From Paenibacillus phytohabitans (GTDB lineage: Bacteria > Bacillota > Bacilli > Paenibacillales > Paenibacillaceae): 59,012 nucleotides of DNA. Position 1 is the stretch's first letter; each line of letters begins with the position of its first letter. The position numbers and the translations under genes were made by a program. Location: contig NZ_WHOB01000066.1 in NCBI RefSeq assembly GCF_013141775.1, positions 1-59,012 on the forward strand, read 5' to 3'. Positions 17,382 through 25,560 of this stretch are shown piece after piece. The notes below the pieces were generated by a model. That model was not told the DNA's origin. It did not search any database and was given only the letters and a program-made list of their open reading frames with translations.

Positions 17382-18139
17382 GGAAGGCCTCCCTCACGCC
17401 ATAGCTGCTCCAGATACCGCTTGTCGCGGAGCGTATCCATAGGCTGCCAGAAGCCGTGGTGCTTATAGGCCATCAGCTGGTTCCTTCTGGCCAGCTCCCG
17501 GAGCGGGTCCTGCTCCCAAACCGTACTGTTATCACTGATCAGGGAGAATATCTCCGGCTGTAATACGAAGAATCCACCGTTGATCCAGCCTTCATCACCT
17601 TTGGGTTTCTCTACGAAGCCCTCCACCTTGTCATCCCCTGTTATTTCCAGGGCCCCGAAACGTCCCGGGGGCTGAACGGCGGTGATGGTCGCCCATTTGC
17701 CGTGCGACTGGTGAAAGGCCAGTAAATTCTGTACATCCACATCCGCAATGCCATCCCCATAGGTCAGCATGAACGGCTCGTTACCGGTATATTTCTGGAC
17801 TTGCCGGATACGCCCCCCGGTCATCGCCTCCTTGCCTGTCTCCGCAAGTGTCACCTTCCAATTGCGCGTCTGGCGGTTGTGGCGGGTAATCTGGTTGCCG
17901 TTTCCGTAATCAAACGAAATATCGGAGTTCTGCAAATAGAAGTCCGCAAAATATTTCTTGATGTCATGCCCTTTGTACCCCAGACAAATAACGAAATCAT
18001 CAAACCCGTAGCTGGCATAATGCTCCATAATATGCACAAGAATGGGCCGGTCGCCGATCTCGATCATCGGCTTGGGCTTCAGCTCGGTCTCCTCGCTGAT
18101 CCGGGTTCCATAACCGCCCGCCAGAATAACGACCTTCAT
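17363..18139 (-). CDS. rfbF: Glucose-1-phosphate cytidylyltransferase
   Basis: A 258-residue nucleotidyltransferase making CDP-glucose from glucose-1-phosphate and CTP. The N-terminal signature VILAGGYGTRISEET followed by KPKPMIEIGDRPIL is that of RfbF. GYKGHDIKKYFADFY, YGDGIADVD and GFVEKPKGDEGWINGGFFV follow. The length is the family norm. The start overlaps the rfbH stop by four bases (ATGA), with a GGAGGAG site. Confidence 0.94.
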   Translation of the reverse strand: MKVVILAGGYGTRISEETELKPKPMIEIGDRPILVHIMEHYASYGFDDFVICLGYKGHDIKKYFADFYLQNSDISFDYGNGNQITRHNRQTRNWKVTLAETGKEAMTGGRIRQVQKYTGNEPFMLTYGDGIADVDVQNLLAFHQSHGKWATITAVQPPGRFGALEITGDDKVEGFVEKPKGDEGWINGGFFVLQPEIFSLISDNSTVWEQDPLRELARRNQLMAYKHHGFWQPMDTLRDKRYLEQLWREGGLPWMKSF

Positions 18140-19467
18140 TCCTTGCTCTCCTCCTTTCCCTCGAGCAGGCCAAGTATCACCTGCGCGGTGTAACTAAGCA
18201 TCTCAGTGTTTAAACCGGGAAATACCCCTAACCAGAAGGTATCGTTCATAATCCTGTCCGTGTTGGTCAGGGGAGCGGCGATACGGTGAACCACACCCGC
18301 ATAAGCCGGCTGCTTCAACAGGTTACCGGCAAACAGCAGACGTGTGCCAATCCGCGCTTCCTCCAGGCTCCGCACCAGCTCATTGCGCGAAATAGGCGCT
18401 CCTTCCCTCACAGTGACCGGGAAGCCGAACCAGCTTGGCTCGCTCCCGGCCGTCGCTTCCGGCAGAATTAGCCATTCTTCTGCAGGCTTCAGAGCAGCCT
18501 TCAGGAACTCAAAGTTATGCTTGCGGGCTGCGGTGAACCCCTCCAGCTTCTTAAGCTGAGCTACCCCGATGGCCGCCTGCATGTCAGTCGCCTTCAGGTT
18601 GTAGCCGATATGACTGTAGGTATATTTATGGTCGTAGCCCGGAGGAAGCCCGCCTTTGGTCCAGTCATAGCGTTTGCCGCAAGTATTGTCGGTTCCTGGC
18701 GTGCACCAGCAATCCCTGCCCCAATCGCGCAGCGATTCAACAATTTTTTTGAGCCGGGCGTTCGATGTCAGTACCGCGCCGCCTTCACCCATCGTCAGAT
18801 GATGCGCAGGGAAAAAACTGACTGTTGCCAAATCGCCGAAGGAGCCGGCGGGCTGCCCCTCATAAAGCGACCCTACAGCGTCGCAGGTATCCTCGATCAG
18901 CCACAGGCCGTGGCGGTCAGCAAAGGATTGGATGAAGCCCAGGTCAAACGGATTGCCCAGAGTATGCGCGACAATAATCGCTTTGGTTCTGGGACTCAGC
19001 GCGGCATCCAGCTGCGTTACATCGATGTTATAGGTAGGGATGTCTACATCGACAAATACGGGAACCAGACCGTGCTGGATTAACGGATTCACGGTAGTCG
19101 GAAACCCCGCGGCGACCGTAATCACTTCATCACCGGGCAGCAGCCGGCGCTTCCCGAGCAGCGGCGAAGTAAGCGCGGCGACCGCCAGCAGATTGGCACT
19201 GGAGCCGGAGTTGACGAGCAGCGCATACTTCCTCCCCATAAGCCCGGCGAAGCGTTCCTCAAACTCCGAGGTGTATCGTCCCGCGGTCAAATGAAAATCA
19301 AGAGAAGCATCGATCAGGCTGCCCAGCTCCTCCTCATCGAACACCTTGCCGCTGACGGGAACATAATCGCGCCCCGGCACGAACGGTCGTTCCGGCCACC
19401 GGCTGCGGTAATAATCGGCGGATAGCTTAATGATTTGTTCACGGAATATGGAAGCCTGGCTGGTCAA
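18136..19467 (-). CDS. rfbH: CDP-4-keto-6-deoxyglucose 3-dehydrase (E1), PMP-dependent
   Basis: A 443-residue aspartate-aminotransferase-fold enzyme catalysing C-3 dehydration towards CDP-3,6-dideoxyhexoses. The active-site segment reads FFPAHHLTMGEGGAV, where His takes the place of the PLP-binding Lys; this is the hallmark of E1/RfbH. Further family segments are VNSGSSANLLA, DEVITVAAGFPTTVNP, EDTCDAVGS and RDWGRDCWCTPG, with cysteines near the [2Fe-2S] motif. The start is TTG, supported by AAGGAGGG six bases upstream. The E3 reductase and the final 4-reductase or epimerase are not in the window. Confidence 0.92.
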   Translation of the reverse strand: MTSQASIFREQIIKLSADYYRSRWPERPFVPGRDYVPVSGKVFDEEELGSLIDASLDFHLTAGRYTSEFEERFAGLMGRKYALLVNSGSSANLLAVAALTSPLLGKRRLLPGDEVITVAAGFPTTVNPLIQHGLVPVFVDVDIPTYNIDVTQLDAALSPRTKAIIVAHTLGNPFDLGFIQSFADRHGLWLIEDTCDAVGSLYEGQPAGSFGDLATVSFFPAHHLTMGEGGAVLTSNARLKKIVESLRDWGRDCWCTPGTDNTCGKRYDWTKGGLPPGYDHKYTYSHIGYNLKATDMQAAIGVAQLKKLEGFTAARKHNFEFLKAALKPAEEWLILPEATAGSEPSWFGFPVTVREGAPISRNELVRSLEEARIGTRLLFAGNLLKQPAYAGVVHRIAAPLTNTDRIMNDTFWLGVFPGLNTEMLSYTAQVILGLLEGKEESKE

Positions 19468-20087
19468 ACAAATCCCTCCTTCGTGTTCGGCCCTCTCCGT
19501 TTTATGGATTTGGTGGACTTGGTAAAGGATATATATGCGGCAGGAAACACGAATAGGAATGGAATTTAGCTAATCAAATATAATTCTGGTGGCATAAATG
19601 ACATTATATGTTTATTTCGCCTTTAGAGATGGATATGATTGACATAATAATCCATTTCATTTTGACGCGCTCTATCTGTCAGAGGTTTCCTTCGGCCACG
19701 GATTATAAAAGATAAAGTCGCGCAGCTAACCCCATCGTGAACGATGGGGTTAGCTGCGCCTTAGATCTCTATAGACTTGATTCATTTCAGGCAGAGTGAA
19801 GGCTTCTTAGGAAGCACTGTAGACATGAATGTTGTACGTTTTGCAACTTTGATTCATAGATAGCCAGGTATTCTGGTGGATTGTTGTATGAAATACAAGA
19901 ATAATCCTGCTAAGTCGCTTGAGAAAGGTGAAATCATGCCTTTTGTACAACAATTTTGAGTTTGGGCCGATAGGATGAAGGAAATGTTGTATTATGTGCA
20001 GGATTTCATAAAAATTTCTAATGCTTTGCCCCGGAAAGCGGCAGTTAGCATTTAACCGATGTACTGCAGCCCTTACCAAACGATTCA
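19468..20087. other. Long intergenic region, no convincing gene
   Basis: About 620 bases. The first 100 contain the probable rfbH promoter, with CATATATAT at about 19529-19537 read on the minus strand. An 18-bp palindrome follows at 19720-19759. The rest, 19807-20088, is open for 93 codons on the minus strand, but the deduced His/Cys/Arg-rich peptide has no ribosome-binding site and does not look protein-like. Confidence 0.5.
19720..19759 (-). terminator. Perfect 18-bp hairpin, probable terminator or dispersed palindrome
   Basis: Arms at 19720-19737 and 19742-19759 are perfectly complementary around a four-base loop. Read on the minus strand, a weak T-rich stretch (ACTTTATCTTTT) follows. It would end leftward transcripts from 23252-20088. 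The core (CCCCATCG, loop, CGATGGGG and flanking AGCT) recurs at 36813-36846. Confidence 0.6.
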
Positions 20088-20363
20088 TCAGTTAACGGGG
20101 AAAGAGGGTTCGGGAACCCCCTCTGTCCTCCGGGGCGCAGCCCGCTCATAAGCAACAGGATAACTCTGGCTTCCCAGCAGAATCCGCATCCCTTGAAACT
20201 CATCATAGATATTCACCTGCACCGTTCCGCCGGTAAGGGCCTTATACGCTTTGTTGTTCAGCGAGAATGACAAGCTGCCTAAGGCTCCGGCTCCGCCCGG
20301 TTCCTCGCCCAGAGAGAGAAGCTTCTCCGAGGGCTGTCCGAACGGATCGATCAGCTCGACCAC
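20088..20363 (-). CDS. Short hypothetical protein, possibly a domain remnant
   Basis: A 91-residue frame starting at GTG, 17 bases after the methyltransferase stop and without a clear ribosome-binding site. The sequence (FGQPSEKLLSLGEE, LSFSLNNKAYKALTGGTVQ, GMRILLGSQSYPV) looks like a small beta domain from a larger protein. It may be a real coupled gene or the tail of something lost. I do not recognise the family. Confidence 0.3.
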   Translation of the reverse strand: MVELIDPFGQPSEKLLSLGEEPGGAGALGSLSFSLNNKAYKALTGGTVQVNIYDEFQGMRILLGSQSYPVAYERAAPRRTEGVPEPSFPVN

Positions 20364-20382
20364 AGCTTATGTTCGTTCTTTG

Positions 20383-21132
20383 TCACTTCTCAGCACAGAT
20401 CATGAACATCGGCGTTGACCGGTTCAGGACCTGCTGTTTCTCGTCCAGCACTTTGGCGTTCAGATTCTCTTCAGCATAGATAGCGGAGTACCCTTCCTCC
20501 TTGAGAGTCCGTATATCCCATTCGGGACGCCACTCTCTGGTCAGAGGCAAGACAAGGCTCAGACGGTCCGTCTCCTCTATATCCTTATGATGTGGAAGCT
20601 CACCGAAACCCTTATCTACATAGGCTTGCTGATCCTCTGCGTGCTTCCGCTTCATCTCTTCGTCCCAAAGATGGCGATTCCAGTTGGCATCAAAGACCTG
20701 CAGCCGTCCTCCAGGCTTAAGGACTCTTTTCCACTCTTTGTAGGCTGTCAGCGGATGGGTGAGGCTCCAGGTGACATTGCGGCACACGATCAGATCGAAG
20801 CTCTCCGCAGCAAAGTCAAGCTTATGCGAATCCATCTTGCGGAAAGTAACCGTCACCCCCTCCCGGCTGGTGTGGGCCCGCGCTTCTTCCAGCATATTAT
20901 CAGTGCAATCGACCGCAGTAACGAGATGCCCGGCACTTGAGAGAATCACCGAGAAGAAGCCGGGGCCGCAGCCTATATCAAGCACATGCAATCTTTCCTT
21001 CTGTGGTGCATGGGCGAGGATAAGCTTCAGCCAGGCTTCCCGCTGGAATCCGTTAAGCTCCTTTTGAATGCCTTCACTATACAGTTCCGCTTCGCCTTCC
21101 CAATACATTTCCACCTCTTGTTGTATACTCAT
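20383..21132 (-). CDS. Class I SAM-dependent methyltransferase
   Basis: A 249-residue Rossmann methyltransferase. Motif I is VLDIGCGPGFFSVIL, the acidic SAM-binding residue sits in VTAVDCTDNML, and the later motifs are FDLIVCRNVTWSLTHP and LKPGGRLQVFDANW. It has an AAGGAG site before the ATG. It is about as long as, and clearly related to, the next upstream gene, with which it forms an operon. The substrate is unknown; the link to a Ni/peptide-binding protein suggests metallophore or metal-related metabolism, but this is weak. Confidence 0.87.
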   Translation of the reverse strand: MSIQQEVEMYWEGEAELYSEGIQKELNGFQREAWLKLILAHAPQKERLHVLDIGCGPGFFSVILSSAGHLVTAVDCTDNMLEEARAHTSREGVTVTFRKMDSHKLDFAAESFDLIVCRNVTWSLTHPLTAYKEWKRVLKPGGRLQVFDANWNRHLWDEEMKRKHAEDQQAYVDKGFGELPHHKDIEETDRLSLVLPLTREWRPEWDIRTLKEEGYSAIYAEENLNAKVLDEKQQVLNRSTPMFMICAEK

Positions 21133-21139
21133 CTATCAA

Positions 21140-21895
21140 TCACTCCTTCTTGGCAAGTATCATGAACCGGTTTGCATTCTGATAGCCGTATTTCAAATAA
21201 TTCAGCGGCATCGCACGGGCAGGGATAAAGTTCCGCTGAACATCAATGCTGCGGAACCCGGCCTGTCTCAGCGCGGCTTCATCAGCTTTAGGCCGCAGTA
21301 CATTAACGAATGGCAGGCCGCTTAACAACTCCTTATCTTGACTGCTCCGCTGGCGGATTCTTTGCTCTGTGAGCAGGATCAGTGTCCAGGACAAAGCATA
21401 CCAAAGTCTGCGGAATACAGTCTTGCTCTCTTTATACAAATAGTTGCCGTCAAAAATAATCAAGGTTCCGCCTGGTTTCAGCACCCGGTACCATTCAGCA
21501 TAAGCCCGCTGCGGATCAGGCAGCGTCCATACCACGTCTCTGCAGACCACTGCATCGAAGCTATCTTCTAACTCCTTATGCAAGCCGGCGGCATCTCCGA
21601 CATAAGCCGGAACCTGGTATCCATAAATTTTGAAATTCCGTGCAGCTCTATCAATCATTCCCGGAGAAGCATCCAAGGCTGTAGGCAGATGACCCATCTG
21701 TGATAAGAGGATGGAGAAAAATCCGGGGCCTGTTCCTACATCCAGCACCTTTTGCCCGGGCTTTGTCCCCAGCCCTTTCATAAGCAGCCGCTTCCAGAGA
21801 GTGATGGTTTTGGGGCTGCGGAATTGTGTCTGTATGACTTTGTCATAACTCTCCGAGCTTGAAGTCCAGTATTTCGAGATCTCTTTCAGCATCAT
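21140..21895 (-). CDS. Class I SAM-dependent methyltransferase
   Basis: A 251-residue methyltransferase with VLDVGTGPGFFSILLSQMG (motif I), ALDASPGMIDRA, FDAVVCRDVVWTLPDP and LKPGGTLIIFDGNY. It is a paralogue of the protein at 20383. Its ATG overlaps the stop of the truncated binding-protein gene by four bases (ATGA), with AGGTGAAGA in front, so it was translated as part of that operon. Because the operon's 5' part is lost, expression now depends on a promoter not evident here. Confidence 0.87.
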   Translation of the reverse strand: MMLKEISKYWTSSSESYDKVIQTQFRSPKTITLWKRLLMKGLGTKPGQKVLDVGTGPGFFSILLSQMGHLPTALDASPGMIDRAARNFKIYGYQVPAYVGDAAGLHKELEDSFDAVVCRDVVWTLPDPQRAYAEWYRVLKPGGTLIIFDGNYLYKESKTVFRRLWYALSWTLILLTEQRIRQRSSQDKELLSGLPFVNVLRPKADEAALRQAGFRSIDVQRNFIPARAMPLNYLKYGYQNANRFMILAKKE

Positions 21896-23252
21896 TCTTC
21901 ACCTATGTCCAGCTGGTTCCAGAAGATTGGCGTAAAGGTGGTGAACCCCGGCCGGAATCCGGTCACTCTATTATTTACTGCCAATATATCATCTGGGAAA
22001 TATATAGCTGCAAACATAGCCTCCTGATACATTTTGGAGAAAATAGAGTCATATGCGCTCTGACGTTCCTGAAGGCCGGTTGCTCCTACTGCGGTGTCAA
22101 TTTGTGATTCCAGTGCAGCATCAGACCATACCACAGCAGGGGCTTCAGCTGTTGCATGGAACAGGGACAGCAGGAACGCATGCGGATTATAGGCATCATC
22201 ATAAGTACGGTACATGATCAGATCATAAGCTTTGCTTGTCCACAACGCATCGTAGTAGGCATTCGGCTCAAGCACCTGAAGATTGACGGCAATGCCAATC
22301 TCTCTTAGCTCAGACTGAATCAGCTCACTGATGGATTTCCATTCCGGATATTCACCCTGCTGCAGCACGAAATTGAGCTCAAGCGGTGTTCCGTTCTTCT
22401 CGGCAATCCCGTCTCCGTCCGTATCCGTGTAGCCGGCAGCTGCCAGCAGTTGCTCCGCTTCCTGCGGATCGAAGCCGTACCAGGTATTATTGGACTCCGT
22501 TACATAAGGGACTGTCAGCGGGAACAAGCCTTGGGCTTCACTGCCGATGCCGTCCATAAGATCTTCAACTATGCTTTTTTTATTGATTGCCAGATTGATA
22601 GCTTTGCGCACATTCAGATCCTGAAGAGCGGGCGTATTGTAGTTAAAGATCATGAAATGAGAGTTAGTTCCTGGTGCTTTTTGCAGACTTAATGAGGAAG
22701 CTGCTTCGATTACCGGCACGCTTTCGACCGGGATTTTACCCAGTTGGCCTCCGGCAATGTCAACATCCCCGCTTTGCAGCGCCAGTACTCTGGACTGCGG
22801 GTCAGGGACGACCTTCAGAATAATTTTGGACAGCTTCGGCATTTCTCCCCAATAATTCGGATTCCGGACAAGTACAGCTTCCTGATCTGTTGTGTAGCTC
22901 TCTGCCATCCAGGCGCCAGTTCCGATCGCTTGGACAAATGTACCCTTAATATCCCCGGCAGGCTCCACAGCAGAAGGGCTGATCATCCGTACCGGTCTGG
23001 CAAAGGATAACTCCGTTAAGAACGGATAATAGGCTTTGTTGAATGTCATTGTAATCGTATGTTCGTCCACAACATCAAGGGACTTCATTGCCGTAGCCAC
23101 ATTTAATGAATTGGCCGGATCCCTGATCCAGCGTTCGAAGGAGAATTTAACGGCAGCGGCATTAAACGCCGTACCGTCAGAGAATTTGACGTTCCGGCGG
23201 AGATGGAACGTATATACTTTGCCGTCATCAGAAATATCCCAAGCGTAAATGG
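21892..23252 (-). pseudogene. 5'-truncated nickel/oligopeptide ABC transporter substrate-binding protein
   Basis: The frame encodes an SBP_bac_5 protein (NikA/OppA type): FHLRRNVKFSDGTAF, FERWIRDPANS, VRNPNYWGEMP, VRKAINLAINKKSIVEDL, LLAAAGYTDTDGDGI, and the C-terminal YQEAMFAAIYFPDDIL. The similarity can be followed upstream to IYAWDISDDGKVYTF at about 23250. Just beyond it an in-frame TAG (23263-23265) blocks the frame. The signal peptide and about 80-100 N-terminal residues of a normal family member are therefore missing. An internal ATG at 23100 could start only a shorter fragment. It is followed directly by two coupled methyltransferase genes. Confidence 0.85.
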
Positions 23253-23316
23253 TAAAATTTAACTAGTTATGTTAGACTTATTTTGTGAATTATTATCGTA
23301 TTTAGGGGGAAAAAGA

Positions 23317-24015
23317 ATGCAAAAGCCGGTTTATAAAAAATGGTGGTTCTGGGTACTTTTAATTCTCCTTATTGGAGGTATTGGTAGCCTGGGTAATGAT
23401 AAAGAACTTAATGATCAGACCATAGCTATTGCCACTGTAAATCCTGTAGAAGAAGTGGTTGCAGTCGCTACTGTAGAACCAACTACCACTCCTATTTCAG
23501 AGCCAACGGTTGAGCCCACAGTCCAATCAACCTCAGAACCGACACAAACAGTAGCTAGTGATCAATTACCATTATCCAAAGATGAAGTACTTACCTACAC
23601 AGCGAATCTTACGGGAAAAACTTTTATCAAAGAAGTCAAAGTCGGAACGGATAGTATAAGTGTGATTTTCTTTAAAGACTTCAATGAATATAAAGACGCC
23701 AATCCGAATTCTGGTATTACCAAAGAGGATTATGTAGATTATTTTGCTACTGGAGATCAGATCAATAAGTTGCTCATGCAGGAAACTACTCGATTATTCA
23801 AACAGTTTCCAAGTACTGCTACAGTTGATATGACTATTCCTTATGATGGAGAGACATATTCCGTTGATCTGACTAAGGGTGAGATAGAAAGCTTCTACAA
23901 CGTTGACTTTAGTTCAATTACTTCAAATGATATATGGAGAGAAAAGATTAGTGATCGCCACTTCAACAAATCGGACCGACAAGACTTCATCAATAAATTT
24001 GTTACTATAGATTAA
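23317..24015 (+). CDS. Membrane-anchored exported protein of unknown function
   Basis: A 232-residue protein starting at the ATG with a GGGGGAAAAAG site. MQKPVYKKWWFWVLLILLI is an N-terminal membrane anchor or uncleaved signal. Residues 45-85 are a Thr/Pro/Glu/Val-rich linker (EPTVEPTVQSTSEPT). A folded domain follows (KDEVLTYTANLTGKTF, FFKDFNEYKDANPN, ending FINKFVTID). The base composition is more AT-rich than the flanking methyltransferases. Its upstream end abuts the broken binding-protein gene, so it probably arrived with the event that truncated that gene. Confidence 0.75.
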   Translation: MQKPVYKKWWFWVLLILLIGGIGSLGNDKELNDQTIAIATVNPVEEVVAVATVEPTTTPISEPTVEPTVQSTSEPTQTVASDQLPLSKDEVLTYTANLTGKTFIKEVKVGTDSISVIFFKDFNEYKDANPNSGITKEDYVDYFATGDQINKLLMQETTRLFKQFPSTATVDMTIPYDGETYSVDLTKGEIESFYNVDFSSITSNDIWREKISDRHFNKSDRQDFINKFVTID

Positions 24016-24095
24016 TTAGGACCACCAGTCCAACGTGTGGTTTACTCTTGGGGTACAACCTCTGTTGGCCTTGGGGCAACCCCTCGGTTCCCTCC

Positions 24096-24116
24096 ACCCG
24101 CATAGCGGGTTTTATA
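24096..24116 (+). terminator. Rho-independent terminator
   Basis: A six-base-pair GC stem ACCCGC/GCGGGT with a three-base loop is followed by TTTTAT, 80 bases after the stop of the exported-protein gene. A second small hairpin, GGGG-CAA-CCCC, precedes it. Confidence 0.65.
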
Positions 24117-24329
24117 GTTTCGGGCGTTTCACACACTCAACTGGCCAAAGCCATAATAAAACACGCTATCACTGAGGAGTATCTTCTATATGGTATTCAT
24201 TTCGACTACTGCACACATTTCATTTCGTTACCTAATTTCAGTCCATTTGGGCCCTAGTTTCTTTATCAACTAAATCATATGAAATAAACACAACTCTTCC
24301 ACTTTACGGTAACGAAGAAACGGTTCGTT

Positions 24330-24560
24330 TTATATGCCTGGATCTGCTTTGGGACTAAGGCTTGTACCAGGAATTGCGCTTTGTGCTCGTAGTGCATGAG
24401 GGCCGCTACCATTTTTGTACAGTACGGATTTGAATCTGGATGTGCCTGTGCATTGAGAAGGGGCGCCTACAACTTGTCGCCTTGCAGATTGCAGGCCGAA
24501 CCTCGGGGCCGTTTTCCTGCTATTTGCAACGCCTCCCATGCCGTGGCCTCAGAGGCCAGC
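24330..24560. ncRNA. Candidate structured non-coding RNA or fossil, strand undetermined
   Basis: A GC-rich island inside AT-rich DNA. GCCTGGATCTGC at 24336-24347 pairs with GCAGATTGCAGGC at about 24485-24497, twelve base pairs with one bulge. Inside and beside this are smaller self-complementary segments, for example GGCG...CGCC and GGCCTCAGAGGCC at about 24545-24557. Frames through it give low-complexity peptides without ribosome-binding sites. I cannot assign it to a known RNA family. Confidence 0.3.
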
Positions 24561-24707
24561 ATTGCCGCTTATTTACGCAAGTTTATTTTTCACCTGTTTA
24601 CTCAAAATCCATTATTCATAACGGAAATAATTATATACAAGCAGGAAAACACTGATGTGGAGCGCGAATCGCTGGTTTCTTAGAGTTATAGAACTTTTGA
24701 CTGACCA

Positions 24708-24870
24708 GATATAAGATTAACTTAATTTTTCAAGAGAAACGTATTGGAGAAATACGGAAAAAGTATGGGATGTAGGATTGACGTAGCGATTTTCGGGCAG
24801 ACGTTTTTCTAAGAGGGGAAATCTTTTGGAAGTTAGAAAATCTCCTTCTAGGCTACTCTCGGATTAATAT
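24708..24870. repeat. Dispersed non-coding repeat, copy A
   Basis: About 160 bases resemble 53526-53690 in the same orientation. The best part begins GATATAAGATTAACT and runs through CAAGAGAAACGT to AAAAAGTATGGGAT, roughly 80 percent identical by eye over 65 bases. Similarity then fades but is still visible to the GGAGAATCT-like end. Confidence 0.65.
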
Positions 24871-25039
24871 TTTGAAAAACAGTGAATTCCCTCTAAAGTA
24901 CCAATACCGGTGAAGCCGCCGACATGCTGTTCCTAGACTTTGCGTAGAGCTGAGCATTAAGTTACTTGCAGTTTAATTAAATATTCATATTAGAAACTTC
25001 ATTTTCCTGTTTGAAAGTTCTATGCCTAAATAAACAAGG

Positions 25040-25082
25040 AGAGGTGCCTCAGTCAGCCGTTAAATGGCTGAAGGACACCTCT
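25040..25082 (-). terminator. Terminator of the toxin-immunity operon
   Basis: Outer arms AGAGGTG/CACCTCT (25040-25046 and 25076-25082) and an inner CAGCC/GGCTG stem form a long interrupted hairpin. On the minus strand it is followed by CCTTGTTTATTT. It lies seven bases after the immunity-gene stop. Confidence 0.65.
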
Positions 25083-25088
25083 GGGGAA

Positions 25089-25553
25089 TTAATCCGTTTT
25101 AGTTTTTAAATATTCATCTAAATACTCTTGATGGAATGCATTTTTAGGTAATAACCCAAGAACTTCATACTTCCAGATAGTAAGTTGTTTAGAAGGATTG
25201 TTAATAACTTCATCATAACTATAATCAATATTAAATTTACCTGATTGATCCAAATACATCGTCAGATTTGTCCAAGGTTGATCAAGAGTACTTCTGAACT
25301 CCTTATTTAATTCAACGAAATAATCTCTTAACTCCCCGTGCAACCTTTCATATATCCGTTCATCTACTCCATAAATTTCTGGGATGTTATGACTGTATAT
25401 CAATTCATTTTTTGTAGCAGATTTGAAGTAAAAATAAATGATACTCGAACCAGGTAATACTTCTGCATAGAGATAAATTTTATCCCACTCATCAGGAATT
25501 ATTCCCACTAATTTATTTCCTATATTTTGATACATTTTCTCTGAATTCACCAT
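25089..25553 (-). CDS. YezG-like immunity protein
   Basis: A 154-residue protein of the YezG/DUF600 family, which neutralises YeeF-type nuclease toxins. Characteristic segments are EKMYQNIGNKLVGIIPDEWDK, split here as EKMYQNIGNKL and IIPDEWDKIYLYAEV, then IIYFYFKS, YSHNIPEIYGV, the PWTNLTMYLDQSGKFNIDY block and IWKYEVLGLLP. A GGAGG site lies eleven bases before the chosen ATG. A TTG six codons earlier would overlap the toxin stop and has no site. It follows the toxin gene directly, as immunity genes do, and should act in the cytoplasm by binding the toxin's C-terminal nuclease. Confidence 0.88.
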   Translation of the reverse strand: MVNSEKMYQNIGNKLVGIIPDEWDKIYLYAEVLPGSSIIYFYFKSATKNELIYSHNIPEIYGVDERIYERLHGELRDYFVELNKEFRSTLDQPWTNLTMYLDQSGKFNIDYSYDEVINNPSKQLTIWKYEVLGLLPKNAFHQEYLDEYLKTKTD

Positions 25554-25560
25554 ATATGTG

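Larger units (their letters stand above)
24016..25088. other. 1.07-kb non-coding region
   Basis: No credible protein gene. It contains a terminator for the upstream gene (24096), a GC-rich foldable block (24330-24560), one copy of a dispersed repeat (24708-24870) and the terminator of the immunity gene (25040). Apart from the GC-rich block it is AT-rich. Confidence 0.6.

Noticed and set aside
19807..20088. 93-codon minus frame following the 20088-20363 frame
   Set aside because: No ribosome-binding site and an atypical His/Arg/Cys-rich composition; no recognisable domain on either strand.
24330..24539. Short minus frame in the GC-rich block
   Set aside because: No ribosome-binding site and low-complexity peptide; the block is better explained by secondary structure.
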